A DNA stretch of 64,000 nucleotides from Ilex aquifolium (lineage: Eukaryota; Streptophyta; Magnoliopsida; Aquifoliales; Aquifoliaceae). The notes under the pieces were generated by a model. That model had not been told where the DNA came from. It did not search any database and saw nothing but the letters and a program-made list of their open reading frames with translations. Shown one piece after another: positions 1-12,547 of the stretch (positions are counted from its first letter, which is position 1; each line of letters opens with the position of its first letter). The stretch covers positions 44,294,642 to 44,358,641 of the forward strand of contig OX637394.1 in the NCBI GenBank assembly GCA_951799425.1. Direction: 5' to 3'. The position numbers were made by a program, and so were the translations under genes.

Positions 1-160
1 TGTGTTGACTTTTGATAGAAAAAATAACAGAAACTAATAGAAATATTATATTGTAATACTTTTGATACATTAAGGGTATGATGTTAAAATTTTAATCTTT
101 GAGAGTATAAAGTAAAAAAATTGAAATCTTTTAGGGTACAAAGTGCGAAAAGTCCAAAAA
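1..160. repeat. Half of a dispersed foldback MITE
   Basis: The sequence resembles the right arm of the foldback element at 8545-8830: the same order of poorly conserved phrases (dTTGATAGAAAAAATAAC-like, then TACATT..GGGTATGATG, then TTTTAGGGTACAAAGTGCG). The left arm would lie outside the window. No coding content is visible. Confidence 0.55.
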
Positions 161-929
161 AAAATCTATTTTCATGAAAATATATAAAATAAAAGGAAAA
201 AGAAAAACGGGACGATAATAAAAAAACCCAAAAATCCAACATCACTTTTGGGGCCCCCTCTCTCTCTCTCTCTCTCTGCCCCCGACGTTCTCTGCACGGC
301 TTCTTTCCTCGTCATTTTCCTTTCTCTCTCGCTGCCCCCGAAAATCATGAAACTCTCCAACGATCAAGAAATCCCAACAGAAAATCTCACGTTCTGATAA
401 AGACAACAACATACAAAAGGGTTTCAAATTAATCTGCTGATTCCGTACGTTGTCTTCCAAGGTGCCAAAATATTCAAAACTCAATCCTATCGTCTATAGG
501 TAATTGATCATAGCTCATTCGAATTCATTTCTACAGGCTAAGAGGCTTTCTGGGTTTTGTTGGTACAGCATTGGACGCCAGGAGCAAAGGAGATTGCATG
601 CACACATATATATACAGATTTATATAGAAAATCTGTTGTTATAGCTCTGGATAAGCGTGGGATTGTTGGTCATATTTCAAGGTTGGCAAAGAGCTATTTG
701 GGTTTTCTGTAGCATTGCATTGGAGGTTCAACACAAAGGAGATTATATATAGATATAGCTAGAAAAAGTTGTTATCTGTGTCAGATTTGAATTGTTGGGG
801 ATTTTGAAAGTTGGCTTTCTGGGTTTTGTGTGGCATTGCATTGGAAGTATATTCTGGTTTTTGAAGGCCATATATTCGATGAAATGAGAAGGGCAGTGAT
901 ATGGGAATGGAACAATAATTTCAGAAGCC
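161..929 (+). promoter_or_regulatory. Formin 5' flank and leader with CT-rich tract
   Basis: This is the stretch before the formin start codon. A (CT)n tract lies at about 258-280 with a second pyrimidine patch near 320-332; each is followed by a CTGCCCCCGA-type phrase. Such pyrimidine patches are common near plant transcription starts, so transcription probably begins around here, giving a leader of several hundred bases. From about 546 to 850 there are three imperfect copies of a segment containing GGGTTTTGTG..GCATTGCATTGGA. No intact reading frame precedes the formin start. The exact transcription start cannot be read from the sequence. Confidence 0.45.
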
Positions 930-3900
930 ATGGACGAGAGAAGGGTCCGTTCTGTTGTTCTTTTTGTTGTTCTTCTTTGCGTGTTGGTGGAAGGGAATAG
1001 GAAAATTGCAGAAACCTTTTTCAGCGATGAAGTGCCTTGGAATATTCAGGAGATAAATGAAGATACGGTATGAATTCAGACTCCAATTGCTGATACATAC
1101 AGATGAGTTTCTTTATGTGTTTGTGTGTTATGATGAGATGTGATATTAGAAGTAGTTTCAAATGGCTGCTTGATATAAGTTTGCCACAATGCCCAGGTTC
1201 CGGCAAAATGGTTTGGCAATTGCCCACATGAAATGCTTGTATTCTGTTACATTTTGTGTTCGTTACAAATGGCAATTTTGCAACTCTCTCATAAAATACC
1301 ATCCTAGATGGATTTTTTTTAAAAGGTCCTTTTTTTTTTATAAATTTTTTATTCAGGTTTAATTTGAGGCCTGTTGTAATTTGGCTTTGGCTAATGGAGG
1401 GGAAGAGTAGTAAGCTTTTTTTTCCCCTTGCTTTAGTTAAATACATAGAGACAATGATCTTTGAATGTTTCTCATGGTTAAAAGCTGATAGTATACGGCA
1501 AACATGCTAAATTATATGGTCCTTGGTGGAGGATAAGCTGTGATGAATGTTGTGAACTTGTATTCTAGTTCAAAAGTGATTGTCAGATTTTGAACTAGTA
1601 GTAAAGAAAAATAGATCATGTTGATTCTTGCTATCTTTTCAAGTTAATTGACATGCACTTTCTCTGTGAAATTTTATAGGTCAACAATTGCTACTTGGGG
1701 TTGTTCAGGGTTTTCTGTTTGTACTTATTTCATAAAAGTGTAGCCTCGCGTTGTCTTTTTTGTGTGAAAGATTTTTGTTAAAATCTTTTATGTGAAGAAG
1801 GTTTTGAAGTAGTAGTCTAGTTCAAAAGTTATTCGGTCAGATATTAAACTCTTGGTATAGTACTTTGTAAAAGATCTAGGAACGCTTTGAGATTCAAGAT
1901 GTTGGGCTGCAGAAGCTTTGTTATTTTGTCACCCTGTGATACTTGCAAGGTGTGATTGTATGCTATATTTCGAGATTTGGGGTCTTTAAGATACTAGTAG
2001 CAGAAACAATAAGTTTCATGTGTGAAGGTGAAGGTCCAATCTAAAATCCACCTTCCATTTGATACACAGCATTATTATTGCCACTGAATATCAAGTGCCG
2101 GCTATTAAAAGAAGAAAAATAGATCATGTGGGTTCTTGCTATCTGTTCAAGTTAATTAACATGCATTTCCACTATGAAATTTTATAGGCTAACAAGTGCT
2201 CATTGGTGTCTTCAGATGTTTTCTGTTTCTATTTATTTCACAAAAGCGTGGGTAAATCACATTGTCTTTTCAGTGAAAGCTTCTTGTTGACATATTTAAG
2301 ATCTCCTACAAAGCTGAGCATGCCAGAGAGGAGAAAATTTGACTCCTATTTAGTTGGAATGAAAAAGGGCAAACATATTCCTGTTATGTTGATGTTATAG
2401 CACTTGATATGGCTTTATGTTAATAAACTGAACAGCTATATTCTACATTTGATGAAAAATTCTCCATGCAGGCAGAGCAGGTGTGGGTTCATTGCAGGAA
2501 AGAATTGAAAGAAAGTACAGAAGCTGTTGAAAATTTTGATTTGTATCTCCCACAAGCAGCAACGAATCCTAACGATAACTTAAAATCGGAAGTAGCATTG
2601 TTGACAAAAAGAATCATACACAAGGTCATCACTGATCTGCGTCCTGAAGTGAAACACATTATTGGGGATTGCTTAAGAAAGAAAAATCTACTACCTCATA
2701 ATTCTGGCAAAGAGGATGTGTCTAAGAATTGGTTCATCAAGTGCCAGGAGCTGCTTTTTGATTGGACCAGTGTTCCCAGAAGGTACCTGGTAAGTAAACA
2801 GAGTCAACATTTAGCGCCGAGTCCTGCTCAGGCCCGGAGGAGAAAGCATCACCATTTTGTGGCAAGCCCTGCTCCAGCTCCAGGCCCTGCAACAGCATCA
2901 CCAACTTATGATCCAGCACCATCTTACCCGGTGCCTGCAAGCTCTCCGTCTCCAATTTCACCCCTCCCTGTTGAGGCTCCAGAACCATCTCTTCCACAAG
3001 ATCTCAATGACTCACCTCCACCTCCAGCTGTCTTTTTCCCTCCCCCAAGACCACCTGATGGTCCACATATTCCTTCACAAAAGAAGAGAAACAACACGAA
3101 ATATACCACTGCTACTATAGCTGCATCCTCAGTGGCAGCAGTTGCTCTTATTGCACTGTTCTTGCTTTGCTGCCTCAAGGGTAGCAAGAACAAAATCGGT
3201 CCTAGAGATGGGCAAAGAGATGAGAAACCTCTACTTAACTTATGCTCCAGTGATCTCTCTGCTGGTATTTATCATGAGGATTAAGTTTCTGCCTTTGCAT
3301 ATTTCAATTTTATTGTACTTATCATTACTTACTTTTCATTTTTGCCTTTCAGGTTCTTCACAGAAGTCTCTTAGTGTAGGAAATTCAAATAACAAAGATT
3401 ACAGGACATCGTCCATTGTTAACAATCTATCCATCTCAGCTGATATTCATAAGTCCTCTCTGGGCGAAGATCAATCATCAGAAGCTGCTGTAGGTGCATC
3501 CGGAAATACCTCGGCTTCATTACCACTTCCTCCTGGAAAAACAGCTCCTCCACCTCCTGGACCTCCTCCTCCTCCACCCAAACCTCCAGCCCCTAGCCCT
3601 CCTCCGCCTCCAAAGTTTGGTCGCCGTCCGCCTAATCCACCAAAACCTAGTAATTTGAAGAAGCCTTCGCCTCTCGGACCACATCATCAGGGAAGTTCTT
3701 CTTTGGGGGAGGGGAATGACTCAGACGCTCCAAAAACAAAACTAAAGCCATTCTTCTGGGACAAGGTTCTTGCCAATCCTGACCACTCAATGGTGTGGCA
3801 TGAAATTAAAGCTGGGTCATTCCAGTAAGGCTTTAAATTTTGCTCCTTTGTTCACTTTGATTTTGCAAAGAATTATTACTTGACTCAGATTGAAAATTGC

Positions 3901-6369
3901 TGAACGACACCTGACTTTACAGATTCAATGAGGAGATGATTGAATCTCTATTTGGGTATGCCTCTGTGGATAAGAACAAGAATGAGCGCAGGAAAGATTC
4001 CCCATCTTTTGACTCTCCCACTCAGTATATTCAGATTATTGATTCGAAGAAATCACAGAACTTATCGATTGTCCTAAAAGCGTTAAATGTGACAACGGAA
4101 GAAGTCTGTGATGCCCTCAAAGAAGGTGACTCTCTCTCTCACTTGCTAGAATATTACATAACGAGCAATAACTTCTTGATTAGTATGCAGAATAGAAACT
4201 TCCTTTCTAATTGAGCTTGAAAGCTGAGTTTTGATTTTGATGAGAGGCTTTGTACACCTTATTTTGTTTAATCATTTTTGGGCGGGAGGGCTGACTCCTG
4301 CAGTTTAAGGAACTCTTATAAGGAATTTATATGTAGCTCCTGATCTTATTTCACACGCAAAGAACCTTGTAACAACGGATATTAAATGTTCTTCACATGG
4401 TGATTGGGATAACAGGAATAAAAACTGGTCTCTCTTTCACATGATGGCATGTCCAGGTTAATTTAAGTAGGAACGATAAACTACATCTGTGAGAATATGG
4501 GAATATTCTCAGACAGACCTCCATGATAAATTTTAATCAAGCGTTTGATTTACATTTAGATGTAGCATGTGTGATTTGATGATACAAACATTTTAGTAGC
4601 TGTGTAATTTCTGATCAAATTGGTAGTGTCTTTTCAGAAATAATTATCGTCGGAAGTAATAATAATAATAGACTGCTAAACGCTTCCAATCAATGCACAA
4701 TTGTGCTCTCAATAATGCATCTGGTGTCTTGTTTCATAACCCCATGGTCATAGCTCTCCGTGTTTTGTGTCCTCTTGTTTCGTCTGTCTAAACAAATTAA
4801 CTACTTATTCTTTCTTAATTCACCAGGTAATGAGCTTCCCGTAGAGCTCATTCAGACATTGTTGAAGATGGCTCCTACTACAGACGAAGAACTCAAACTT
4901 AGGTTATATAGTGGGGATCTTTCTCAACTTGGCCCTGCTGAACGGTTCCTCAAAGTCTTGGTTGACATTCCTTTTGCTTTCAAACGGCTGGAATCACTGT
5001 TGTTCATGTGTTCACTTCAAGAGGAAGTCTCTTCCATTAAAGAGTCCTTTGCAACTATAGAGGTGTGACATTCAATCTATAACTATGATGTATGTAGGAA
5101 TATTATGTCTAAAGTGTTTCCTTATCTCCCGATGGGCAGAGTCTTCTATGCGGTGAAGCATTTAGTTTTTTTCTGTAGTTCATCATCTGTCTTTTCCCCT
5201 AGATCTTCCTGTTTCTATTGTCACAAATGTCAATTTTCTGCACAAAAACTGGCGATGCTGCATGGGTGGTGGCATTTAGGTTAAAATACATGGAAACTAT
5301 TCATTCAGACAACATGTTACATCGTTAGGCGGATAATATACCTTGGCTGCGCAACGATTTGAAGACTTTGAGATTAACCCAGGGCTGATAAGAAATGAAA
5401 TTTAGAGCATCAATTGGTGCACTTCTAGTTTCTACTATTTTATGTTGCATGGAATGCCAGCCAGATGATTCTGATCATATAAACATGCCACATGTACAAA
5501 CGCAGGTGGCTTGCAAGGAGCTCAGAAACAGCAGACTCTTCCTGAAACTGTTAGAGGCAGTTCTCAAAACTGGCAACCGCATGAATGATGGTACTTTCCG
5601 TGGTGGTGCTCAGGCATTCAAGCTTGACACACTCTTGAAACTGTCAGATGTAAAAGGAACTGACGGCAAGACCACACTCCTGCATTTTGTGGTTCAGGAG
5701 ATCATTCGATCTGAAGGCATACGAGCTGCACGTAGACTACGAGAGAGCCAGAGCATGTCCAGTGTAAGAACAGAGGATCTTGTTGAGGAATCTACTCAGG
5801 AAACAGCAGAGCACTATCGTGGCCTTGGTCTTCAGGTGGTTTCCGGGCTAAGCCATGAGCTTGAGAATGTAAAAAAGGCAGCACTCATAGATTGTGATAT
5901 CCTACAGACAACTGTGTCCAACCTTGGCCACTTGCTTTTGAAAAATAAAGAATTTCTAAACACCGAGATGAATAGTGTGGAGGAAGTCAGCGAGTTCCAT
6001 GATGCACTTGCTAGTTTTGTGCAGCATGCGGAAGGTGATATCACGTGGCTGCTAGAAGAAGAAAAGAGGATAATGGCTTTGGTGAAGAGCACGGGCGATT
6101 ACTTCCACGGGAATGCAGGAAAGGATGAGGGCTTGCATTTGTTCATGATTGTTCGTGATTTCTTGATAATTGTAGATAAGGTATGTAAAGAGGTGAGGAA
6201 CTCAGCAAAAATGCCAATGAAAATTCCCAGAAAAGAGGTTCCATCAGCATCGCCTTCTCAAGAATCTCGTCAGCAGTCTTTGCCAGATATCCACCAACGA
6301 CTATTTCCAGCAATTAGGGAGCGGCAGAGCGATGATTTCAGTTCAGATGATGAAAGCTCGTCTCCTTAG
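930..6369 (+). CDS. Class I formin-like protein (FH5/FH3-type), six exons, 901 aa
   Basis: Class I plant formins nucleate and elongate actin filaments from the plasma membrane, anchored across it and facing the wall. Exons: 930-1067, 2472-3264, 3353-3824, 3923-4125, 4827-5062, 5506-6369; every junction is GT-AG and keeps frame. Residues 1-22 form a signal peptide. An ectodomain with a Pro-rich stretch (about 140-200) leads to a membrane span at about 260-281 ending in CCLKG. A proline-run FH1 segment follows at about 366-417, then the FH2 domain from about 437 to 840. FH2 landmarks include FFWDKV (444-449), SFQFNEEMIESLFG across the exon 3/4 join, and GNRMNDG (637-643), the conserved actin-contact motif. 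The start codon is the first ATG in frame with the signal peptide. Length and architecture match Arabidopsis FH5-like members; the exact orthologue is not established. The gene appears intact. Confidence 0.93.
1603..2310 (+). repeat. Direct repeat inside formin intron 1
   Basis: A segment of about 190 bases starting at AAAGAAAAATAGATCATG near 1603 recurs imperfectly from about 2111. Both copies go on through GTTAATT.ACATGCA, GAAATTTTATAGG and TTTTCTGTTT. A shorter phrase, CTAGTTCAAAAG, also occurs near 1565 and 1817. The 2203-2400 reading frame falls inside the second copy and is not part of the formin model. Confidence 0.6.
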
Positions 6370-6593
6370 ATTCCAGTTCTAACAGGTATATAAGAATTTG
6401 TAGATTGGAAACATGTCTGTTTATCATCTTTCTTCTTTTTTCTTCCTTTTTTTTTACGGTAAGTTCTTTTTTATTCTTTTTTGTTGATGGAAGATGTTTT
6501 TTCTGGAGGCATGTGAACAATTTGAGTGTGCTTTCAAGCAAATTTTCGATGAATGGATTCAAGTTGATGTTTACCATACCAGGAATATGCTCT

Positions 6594-6924
6594 CAGTTGA
6601 AAGGGAGGGTTTTGGAGATGTTTTTCATGGGTGGGGGAGAGCAATTGTTTAGAAGGGCTTTCCTCTTTTTTCGGTATTTCATTATGTAGACCCTTGGAAA
6701 CCACATTCTCCTTCACTTGGTAGATTAGTTTAGACCTGATGCGGATGCGCGCAGTTGAAAGGGAGGGTTTTGGAGATGTTTTTCATGGGTGGGGGAGAGC
6801 AATTGTTTAGAAGGGCTTTCCTCTTTTTTCGGTATTTCATTATGTAGACCCTTGGAAACCACATTCTCCTTCACTTGGTAGATTAGTTTAGACCTGATGC
6901 GGATGCGCGCAGTTGAAAGGGAGG
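6594..6924 (+). repeat. 158-bp tandem duplication downstream of formin stop
   Basis: Unit 1 is 6594-6751 and unit 2 is 6752-6909; a third, partial start (CAGTTGAAAGGGAGG) follows at 6910-6924. The two units look identical, which implies a recent event. The position, 225 bases after the stop codon, is where the formin 3' UTR is expected. Confidence 0.9.
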
Positions 6925-8544
6925 ATTGCTGTTGTTAGAGTTGTTTGTTGTTCTTCCCGATGGAGTGGAATAAACAGCTCCACTTGTTAGCACTTTCAGG
7001 TCTTCTCTTGCAGCTGAAAAGCCATACTAGAGTTCTAGAAGGAAAATTCTCACCTTTCCCCTTCTTACTTATATTTGTGCAGGTGACTACAAAATCTTGG
7101 AGGTAGTACTGACAGACGATAATTTGCAGAATGACATATCCTGCAACAATACACAAAACTTTCAGGTCTGGTCTTGATTGTTCATGTGCCTGTGGAGTCT
7201 GAAATGCCTGGAGGGAGGAAGAAAGAAGACAGTGAAACTTTGATGTATATGAACACCCAACTGAAGCTACTGTGTCATTGCAGTTATTGTCATGCTCTTC
7301 AGTAGCACTGTGTGGATCCAAATGCACTTTGTCCATAATATATTGTGATCTTTGTCCACAACAGGTCCACTTTTTTCTAGGAAATGGTAAGGGCAATACA
7401 TTTTTTAAATAGATAACTTGACCATTGATTTTGCTGTGTTAATCTTTGAAACTAGGAGAGGCTGGTCTACTAGTGGGGGTGTAATTTGGGCAGGTCAACC
7501 CGAACCCAACCCAAAAAAATAGTGTTAGGGTTGAGGTTGTTATGGTTAGGGTTAGGGTTAGGGCTGAAAAGCATCAACTTGAATTGAATTCGGGCAAAGC
7601 TTGGGTTCACAGGTTTATCAAGAATAAGGGAAAATGCACAAGGAATTAAGTGGTTTACAAAGTTGAAAAATTATGTTAGTCCACTATAATGAAGACTCTT
7701 GTTCCTTGGCTGTGTATTGTTTGAGAAATAAGGAGGTTACACTTAACGGTAATCAATTGCACATGTTATGACGAGGCAAGAGGCTGCCTATTTATACATA
7801 AGAATGTTGTAATCCTAACAAGTTTGTCAATGAATATTTGGGGTAATCATGGAGGTTATAGGCTCTTTAGGTGTGACGTGACATTCTAAAAGCGATGGCG
7901 TGTCATTTTAAATGTAGTGTCATCTTGCCCAAGATAAAGTTAGCTAACGAAAGTTTTTTTTACCCGTTCTGACTATGACCTGACTTAACATAAGAACGAG
8001 CTGAGTAATTTCTTTTGTTATCATCACGTACCATACTGGAAGTGTTTAGAAACTGTAATTGTTTTTGATTTGTTTTCGATCATTAATCTTAAAAACAATA
8101 AAATAAAGTAAACTGATAGAACAAAAAAACTTCGCGTCTCACATTTTTTGTTGAAAGGAAACAAGAAGTATGACATAGAAAAAAAATTATTTTTCGGTAA
8201 CATAATCATTTCTCTCCAATCTTCCTCCTCCACCCACTATCCCTACCCAAGACATTGAAAGCTGATACCACGTCCAAAGTTTGTGGATGCAATGAACCAA
8301 AAATAAAAATAAAAAAGCTTAAGAATCCAAGTAACAAATTTTACAGGTAAAAAGTATAATAATTGAGGCAAAAAAATAAAATAAAAAATGAAGTGGGCAT
8401 AACAAGAAAAGAGCAACCATTTGTTGAGGGAATACACCATATCAAATGTAACTGCCACACTAAACAAGAAGATAAGTAATGTCACTCAATTTTTTCACAA
8501 TGCAATTTTAGTGGGTTCTTTTGTCATACCACTATTTTTTTTTT
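6925..8544. other. Intergenic, with LTR-like relic
   Basis: The first part may be distal formin 3' UTR. At 7543-7563 there are about three TTAGGG units. The stretch 7600-7990 (CTCTTGTTCC..., then a GCACATGTTATGACGAGGC phrase, then CCTATTTATAC) resembles 49150-49260 in order and wording and looks like part of an old LTR. A 153-codon antisense frame at 6935-7396 has no recognisable family. Nothing else is seen. Confidence 0.35.
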
Positions 8545-8830
8545 GGTGAATTACTCTTTATACCTTGGAAAAATTCTTACTTTATATCCTCAAATATTAA
8601 ATTTTTCATATTGTACCCTCAATGTATCAAAAATATTACAATGTGACAATTATGTTAGTTTTTTCGTCAGTGTCCATGGTTTGATTTTTGATGGAAAAAA
8701 TAATTAAAGTTAACAGAAGGCTACATTGCAACACTTTTGTTACATTGAGAGTGTAATGTAAAAAATTTAATTTTTGAAGGTATAATGTGAGAATCTTAAA
8801 ATCTTTTAGATGCAAAGTGCGACAAACCCT
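8545..8830. mobile_element. Foldback MITE
   Basis: The left arm (about 8551-8645) and right arm (about 8735-8828) are imperfect reverse complements around a centre near 8690. The left reads TTTATACCTTGG.., ATATTAAATTTTTCATATTGTA, CCCTCAATGTA; the right returns these in inverted order. There is no reading frame. The same family occurs at the window start. Confidence 0.65.
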
Positions 8831-8995
8831 TTTTTTTGGGATAACATTACTCTAGTATCACAATATACTACAAGTCACAACTTACAATCAAACCAAAAAA
8901 AGAAAAAACAAAATTAAAGTCAATTAGGTTGAAAGGGATGGTGAGTTAAACAAAAAGCAAGAAGCTTATAGAGTGATTTCCATTGCTGATCTTGC

Positions 8996-10261
8996 TTATT
9001 CACCGAGTGCAGCAGTGGCGGTGACATAATAGGCGACACAGAATAGGCCATGAACCATGCACAGAATCCCTCCAATAGACAGAAAATGATGATGTGTGAA
9101 CCCACATGAAGTTCTTGACTTGTTGTTTGATATAGTCCCAATTACCAGGGCCGCCAATCCCACAGCCAATATGATCCTGGGTCAATCATAATCCAAATCA
9201 GACCATAAATAACTCATCAAACTAACCTATATCTCTAAACACACACATACACACATTTGTATATCTATATATTGATATACAATAATTGTCTTAATCATGC
9301 GCCTTTTATAACTTGCGATTTGTGATGTAAACATTGGGATATGCAAATTAGGGCTGACAAATTTGGACACGGAGTGTGAGCCCGACCCGAAATTGATATG
9401 GAGCTAGATAGTTTGTATTTAGTGTTAGAGGATTCGAGTGGTAAACGGGAGGATCTGTGAGACTTGCCGACTAAATGGATGAACACGTAACTCAACTAGA
9501 TATGATATGAATATGATTAAAAAAAGCTTATACATGACAGAAACCCGACTATACATGATTTCAAATGAGTTGGAGATGAGTTCAGCAAATTTTGACATAA
9601 TAAGACTCATTTTAAAAACACGACACAACACTACTCATTGATAGACATACCTTCTATGTTATTATCTGCCTTACTAAGTCTTAGTTTCTAAGCAATGTTA
9701 CGGATCCAAAATTTGGGATCCCAAATCAATAGGGGGCTTTGGATCAGTGGGACCTGTTAAAAAAAATTGACGGAACTCACCCATCTAAAGGTCCCTATTC
9801 ATTTGGGATCGAAATTATTTTTCCCCTTTCACTATGACAAAGTGTGGGAATTAAAAAAATTCTTGACATACCACACAAAAATGAGGCATGCCACTGATAA
9901 TTGCCTGCTAGGAGATGCTTTTTGAAGCTCTTCTTGAGTACAAACATTGCACCCACCGATCAAGTTGGCAAGAACATGGGCTAGAACCAAAAGGGTGGCT
10001 GCAGCTAACCCTAACATGAAGGCATCATGGCTTGGCTGTTTACACTCAAATATCCATAGCCTTAAGTGCTTTTCCTATAGAGAAATGAAAGAAGTTTTTC
10101 AGATATTTATACTGTGAGAGAACTTCATACTTTTTGCCATTTGAAATGAAACATATACTTACCTGGTTTTGAGCTGCTTCTGCTTTGATTCCAAGAATCC
10201 CTGCTGTTATGTCGAGACCTACGATTACAAGACATGCTAAAATACCAAGTGTTTTGGCCAT
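8996..10261 (-). CDS. DUF1218 family membrane protein, three exons, 160 aa
   Basis: DUF1218 proteins are small plant four-pass membrane proteins; some members (MWL/VIT-type) affect wall lignin or leaf symmetry, but the role of this one is unknown. Exons on the minus strand: 10261-10163, 10074-9872, 9176-8996. The joins are GT-AG with phases 0 and 2, giving one 483-base frame. The N-terminus MAKTLGILACL forms a first hydrophobic segment and is followed by the family phrase AEAAQNQ. HLRLWIFEC and GCNVCTQEELQ follow in exon 2, and SCGFTHHHFLSIGG near the end of exon 3. Cysteines typical of the family are retained. The length is slightly under the usual 170-180 aa because the C-terminal tail is short. 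Separate frames at 8920-9185 are shifted readings of exon 3. The gene appears intact. Confidence 0.92.
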
Positions 10262-10269
10262 TTCTCTGG

Positions 10270-10284
10270 AATCCGAAGATCTTC

Positions 10285-10322
<38 letters not shown>

Positions 10323-10370
10323 TGTGTGAACAGCTAAAGAGCTGAAGAGTACTGAAGTATATGTTTATAA
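10270..10370 (-). promoter_or_regulatory. DUF1218 core promoter and leader
   Basis: On the minus strand a TATAAA box lies at 10369-10364, about 100 bases before the start codon. Between them is an (AG)n tract at about 10290-10321 (CT on the transcribed-sense strand), which would fall in the 5' leader. GA/CT tracts like this can bind plant BPC/GAGA factors; that role is inference here. Confidence 0.6.
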
Positions 10371-10379
10371 AGAAAGGGC

Positions 10380-10999
10380 GAGACTACGAAAAATGTTTTT
10401 CGGATACCATACCAAAGTTATCATAAAATAAAAATTAAATTACAAACTTGGCGAGGTTATAAAAATATGGGGTTGTTTTTGGAGCTAATTTAGAGTCTAT
10501 CCAATTTTTGTTATCGTAATTTGACCTTATTTAATTGTAATTTTGACTAAAAAACTTATAATCTTAAATACGATACCTTATTTAATACCATAATCTTTCT
10601 CATAAAAAAAGAAGAAGATGTAAATGAAGTTAGAGGTGGATGATAGTAGGAAAAGCTTCTTTTGTCAAGAACAGTGCTAACCTTATCTTTGCTTTTGTGG
10701 CTCCTTTTTTTCTCTTTCTTTGGATTCTTTTGATGGGGTAAGAAGGAAAGTAGGGTGTAAACCAGCTAAGGAGGGGCGTGCCTAGGCATCTAGCAAAGAC
10801 AAAGGTGGAATCGGTGGTGAGTGTTAAAGGTCTTGTTTTTTGACTTTTAAATGGATATGCATTACTTTTGAAATCATTATTGTATTAGACCAAGGAGGAT
10901 AAAGTTTAGCTTTCACTTCCATTCACATCTTGGGTTTTTGGATTTCAAGATGTTGGGTTTCGTAAACTATTTAATAGTCCTGTTTTTGAATATATAGAA
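10380..10999. other. Upstream flank of DUF1218 gene, no gene seen
   Basis: AT-rich sequence without an intact reading frame or a recognisable repeat. Distal promoter of the DUF1218 gene is the likeliest content. Confidence 0.4.
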
Positions 11000-11205
11000 T
11001 AGGGTTTTGATGAACAGTAATACTATATTGATTAAATTTTGAGATCAAATTTAAAATTTAAATGACATGACAGCTGACTGAGACTTCTTTATTTGGTGTC
11101 ATGTCATTTGGACTCCAATAAAGACTCCAAATAATATGCTGTCATGTCATTTGAGCTCCAAATTTAATCAGTGTAGCATTACTATTCGTTGAGTCCTAAA
11201 TTTAA
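11000..11205. mobile_element. Foldback MITE
   Basis: The left arm (about 11001-11074) ends in AAATGACATGACAGC, and the right arm starts with GCTGTCATGTCATTTG at about 11138 and ends near 11200 with CTATTCGTTGAGTCCT. The arms are imperfect inverted repeats of about 65 bases, and the right arm phrase GTAGCATTACTATTCGTTGA pairs with the left end. No coding content. Confidence 0.7.
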
Positions 11206-12545
11206 AGGGGTTCTTGAACTCTTCTAAGCAATTAAAAGAGTGCAGAATTTGACCTCTTTCAAATAGATGAATTTGAGATTGATTGCAAAACCGAGTAGAG
11301 AGAATCCCAGACAGGCAGAAAGATACGTTATGTGGAGTAGTTACTCTGGAATAGATTCTTCGACTGAATCAATGCATGTATGAGCCCTAAAAAAAATCCT
11401 GAAAGTCTAGTGTAGAAAAAAATCCGGATTTAATTGAGTTAGCTTTTTAGTAGGAAAGGTTGTCGCAGCCCATGATGTGTTTTGGTTGTTTTATACCACA
11501 TAGATTTCACTAGGAACTCTGCTACCAAAAAAGAAAAAAAAAGAAAAAAATTTAAAAAACCAAAAATAAAGTTGGCACTTTCCTTTGCTACCTAGGATCG
11601 AAAATTCAAAATCGAGTTTAAATCAAGTTTGACTCGAGTTAGAACTTGGGTTTGATTCAGTTTAAAACAGATATTGACGGTAGGAGTACACAAATTCAAG
11701 TTAGAATTTAGATTCAGCTCGTGTTGATCTTAGATTCACTAATTTGGGTTGAGTTCATGTTGCATCCGAAATCCAAGCCCTCAACTTTAGTACTATATAT
11801 TTATAACGAGTTGTGATTTTTTTGTTTGGGCTTTCCCAATCTGAATGTTTGAGGTGGAATTAGGCTAAAATTGATCTATACAAGTAGCATCACATGTACT
11901 AGGTAGGGTAGTGTTAGTAATTGGGCCGATTTTTCTACAAATTCGGACTTGTGATCCAGCCACATGGGTTAATGAATCTCACTTGTATAAGGATAAAACT
12001 CATGTATGTTATTGGGAGTTAAACATGGAGTCTTCCAATCCTAATCAAAGGATCCATCTGGCCTTGAAATCGATAGGATTTGAGGTGAAGAGGGTGTCCA
12101 GTTGAACAAAATTAATATGGTATCGAAAAATTATTTTTTTCATATATTTTTAATTTTTCATCGCTCAAAACAATACACACACGTGTAGTAGAATTTATTA
12201 TTTTGACAATTAATAACTGCAAAACAAATAAAGCAAAATTTACAGCTGGCACCATAGTACTGTCCACACTTGATGATATCGGTGGGGTCTATAATTAAGA
12301 TATCGAAAAATTTATTTTTTTTAGTTAAAAGCAAAAGAGTTAATATCACTTTTGATTTATAAAGTACACATTTTTTTGTTATTTTAGTCATCATTGTATT
12401 AATTTGATCGCTAAAGTATTCAATTCATGTCATTTTGGTTCCTATATAGAGTTTATTCGCTAAAATTGCACCTCTAAGAGCATCTCCGACGCTGAGTCAA
12501 CATTTGAATAAAAAATTTGATTTGGTTTAAAAAAGAATAAGGATA
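11206..12545. other. AT-rich intergenic, no gene seen
   Basis: Short frames only. Two similar phrases (TATCGAAAAATTATTTTTTT near 12121 and a close variant near 12301) bracket about 180 bases and may mark a small old insertion. No protein family recognised. Confidence 0.3.
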
Positions 12546-12547
12546 AG

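Noticed and set aside
1021..1446. 141-codon minus-strand frame
   Set aside because: Lies antisense to formin exon 1 and intron 1 and has no family features.
6935..7396. 153-codon minus-strand frame downstream of formin
   Set aside because: No recognised motif and no matching promoter; it overlaps the expected formin 3' UTR.
7543..7563. Telomere-like GGTTAGGGTTAGGG tract
   Set aside because: Only about three TTAGGG units; the usual plant telomere unit is TTTAGGG, so this is more likely a chance simple repeat than a telomere relic.
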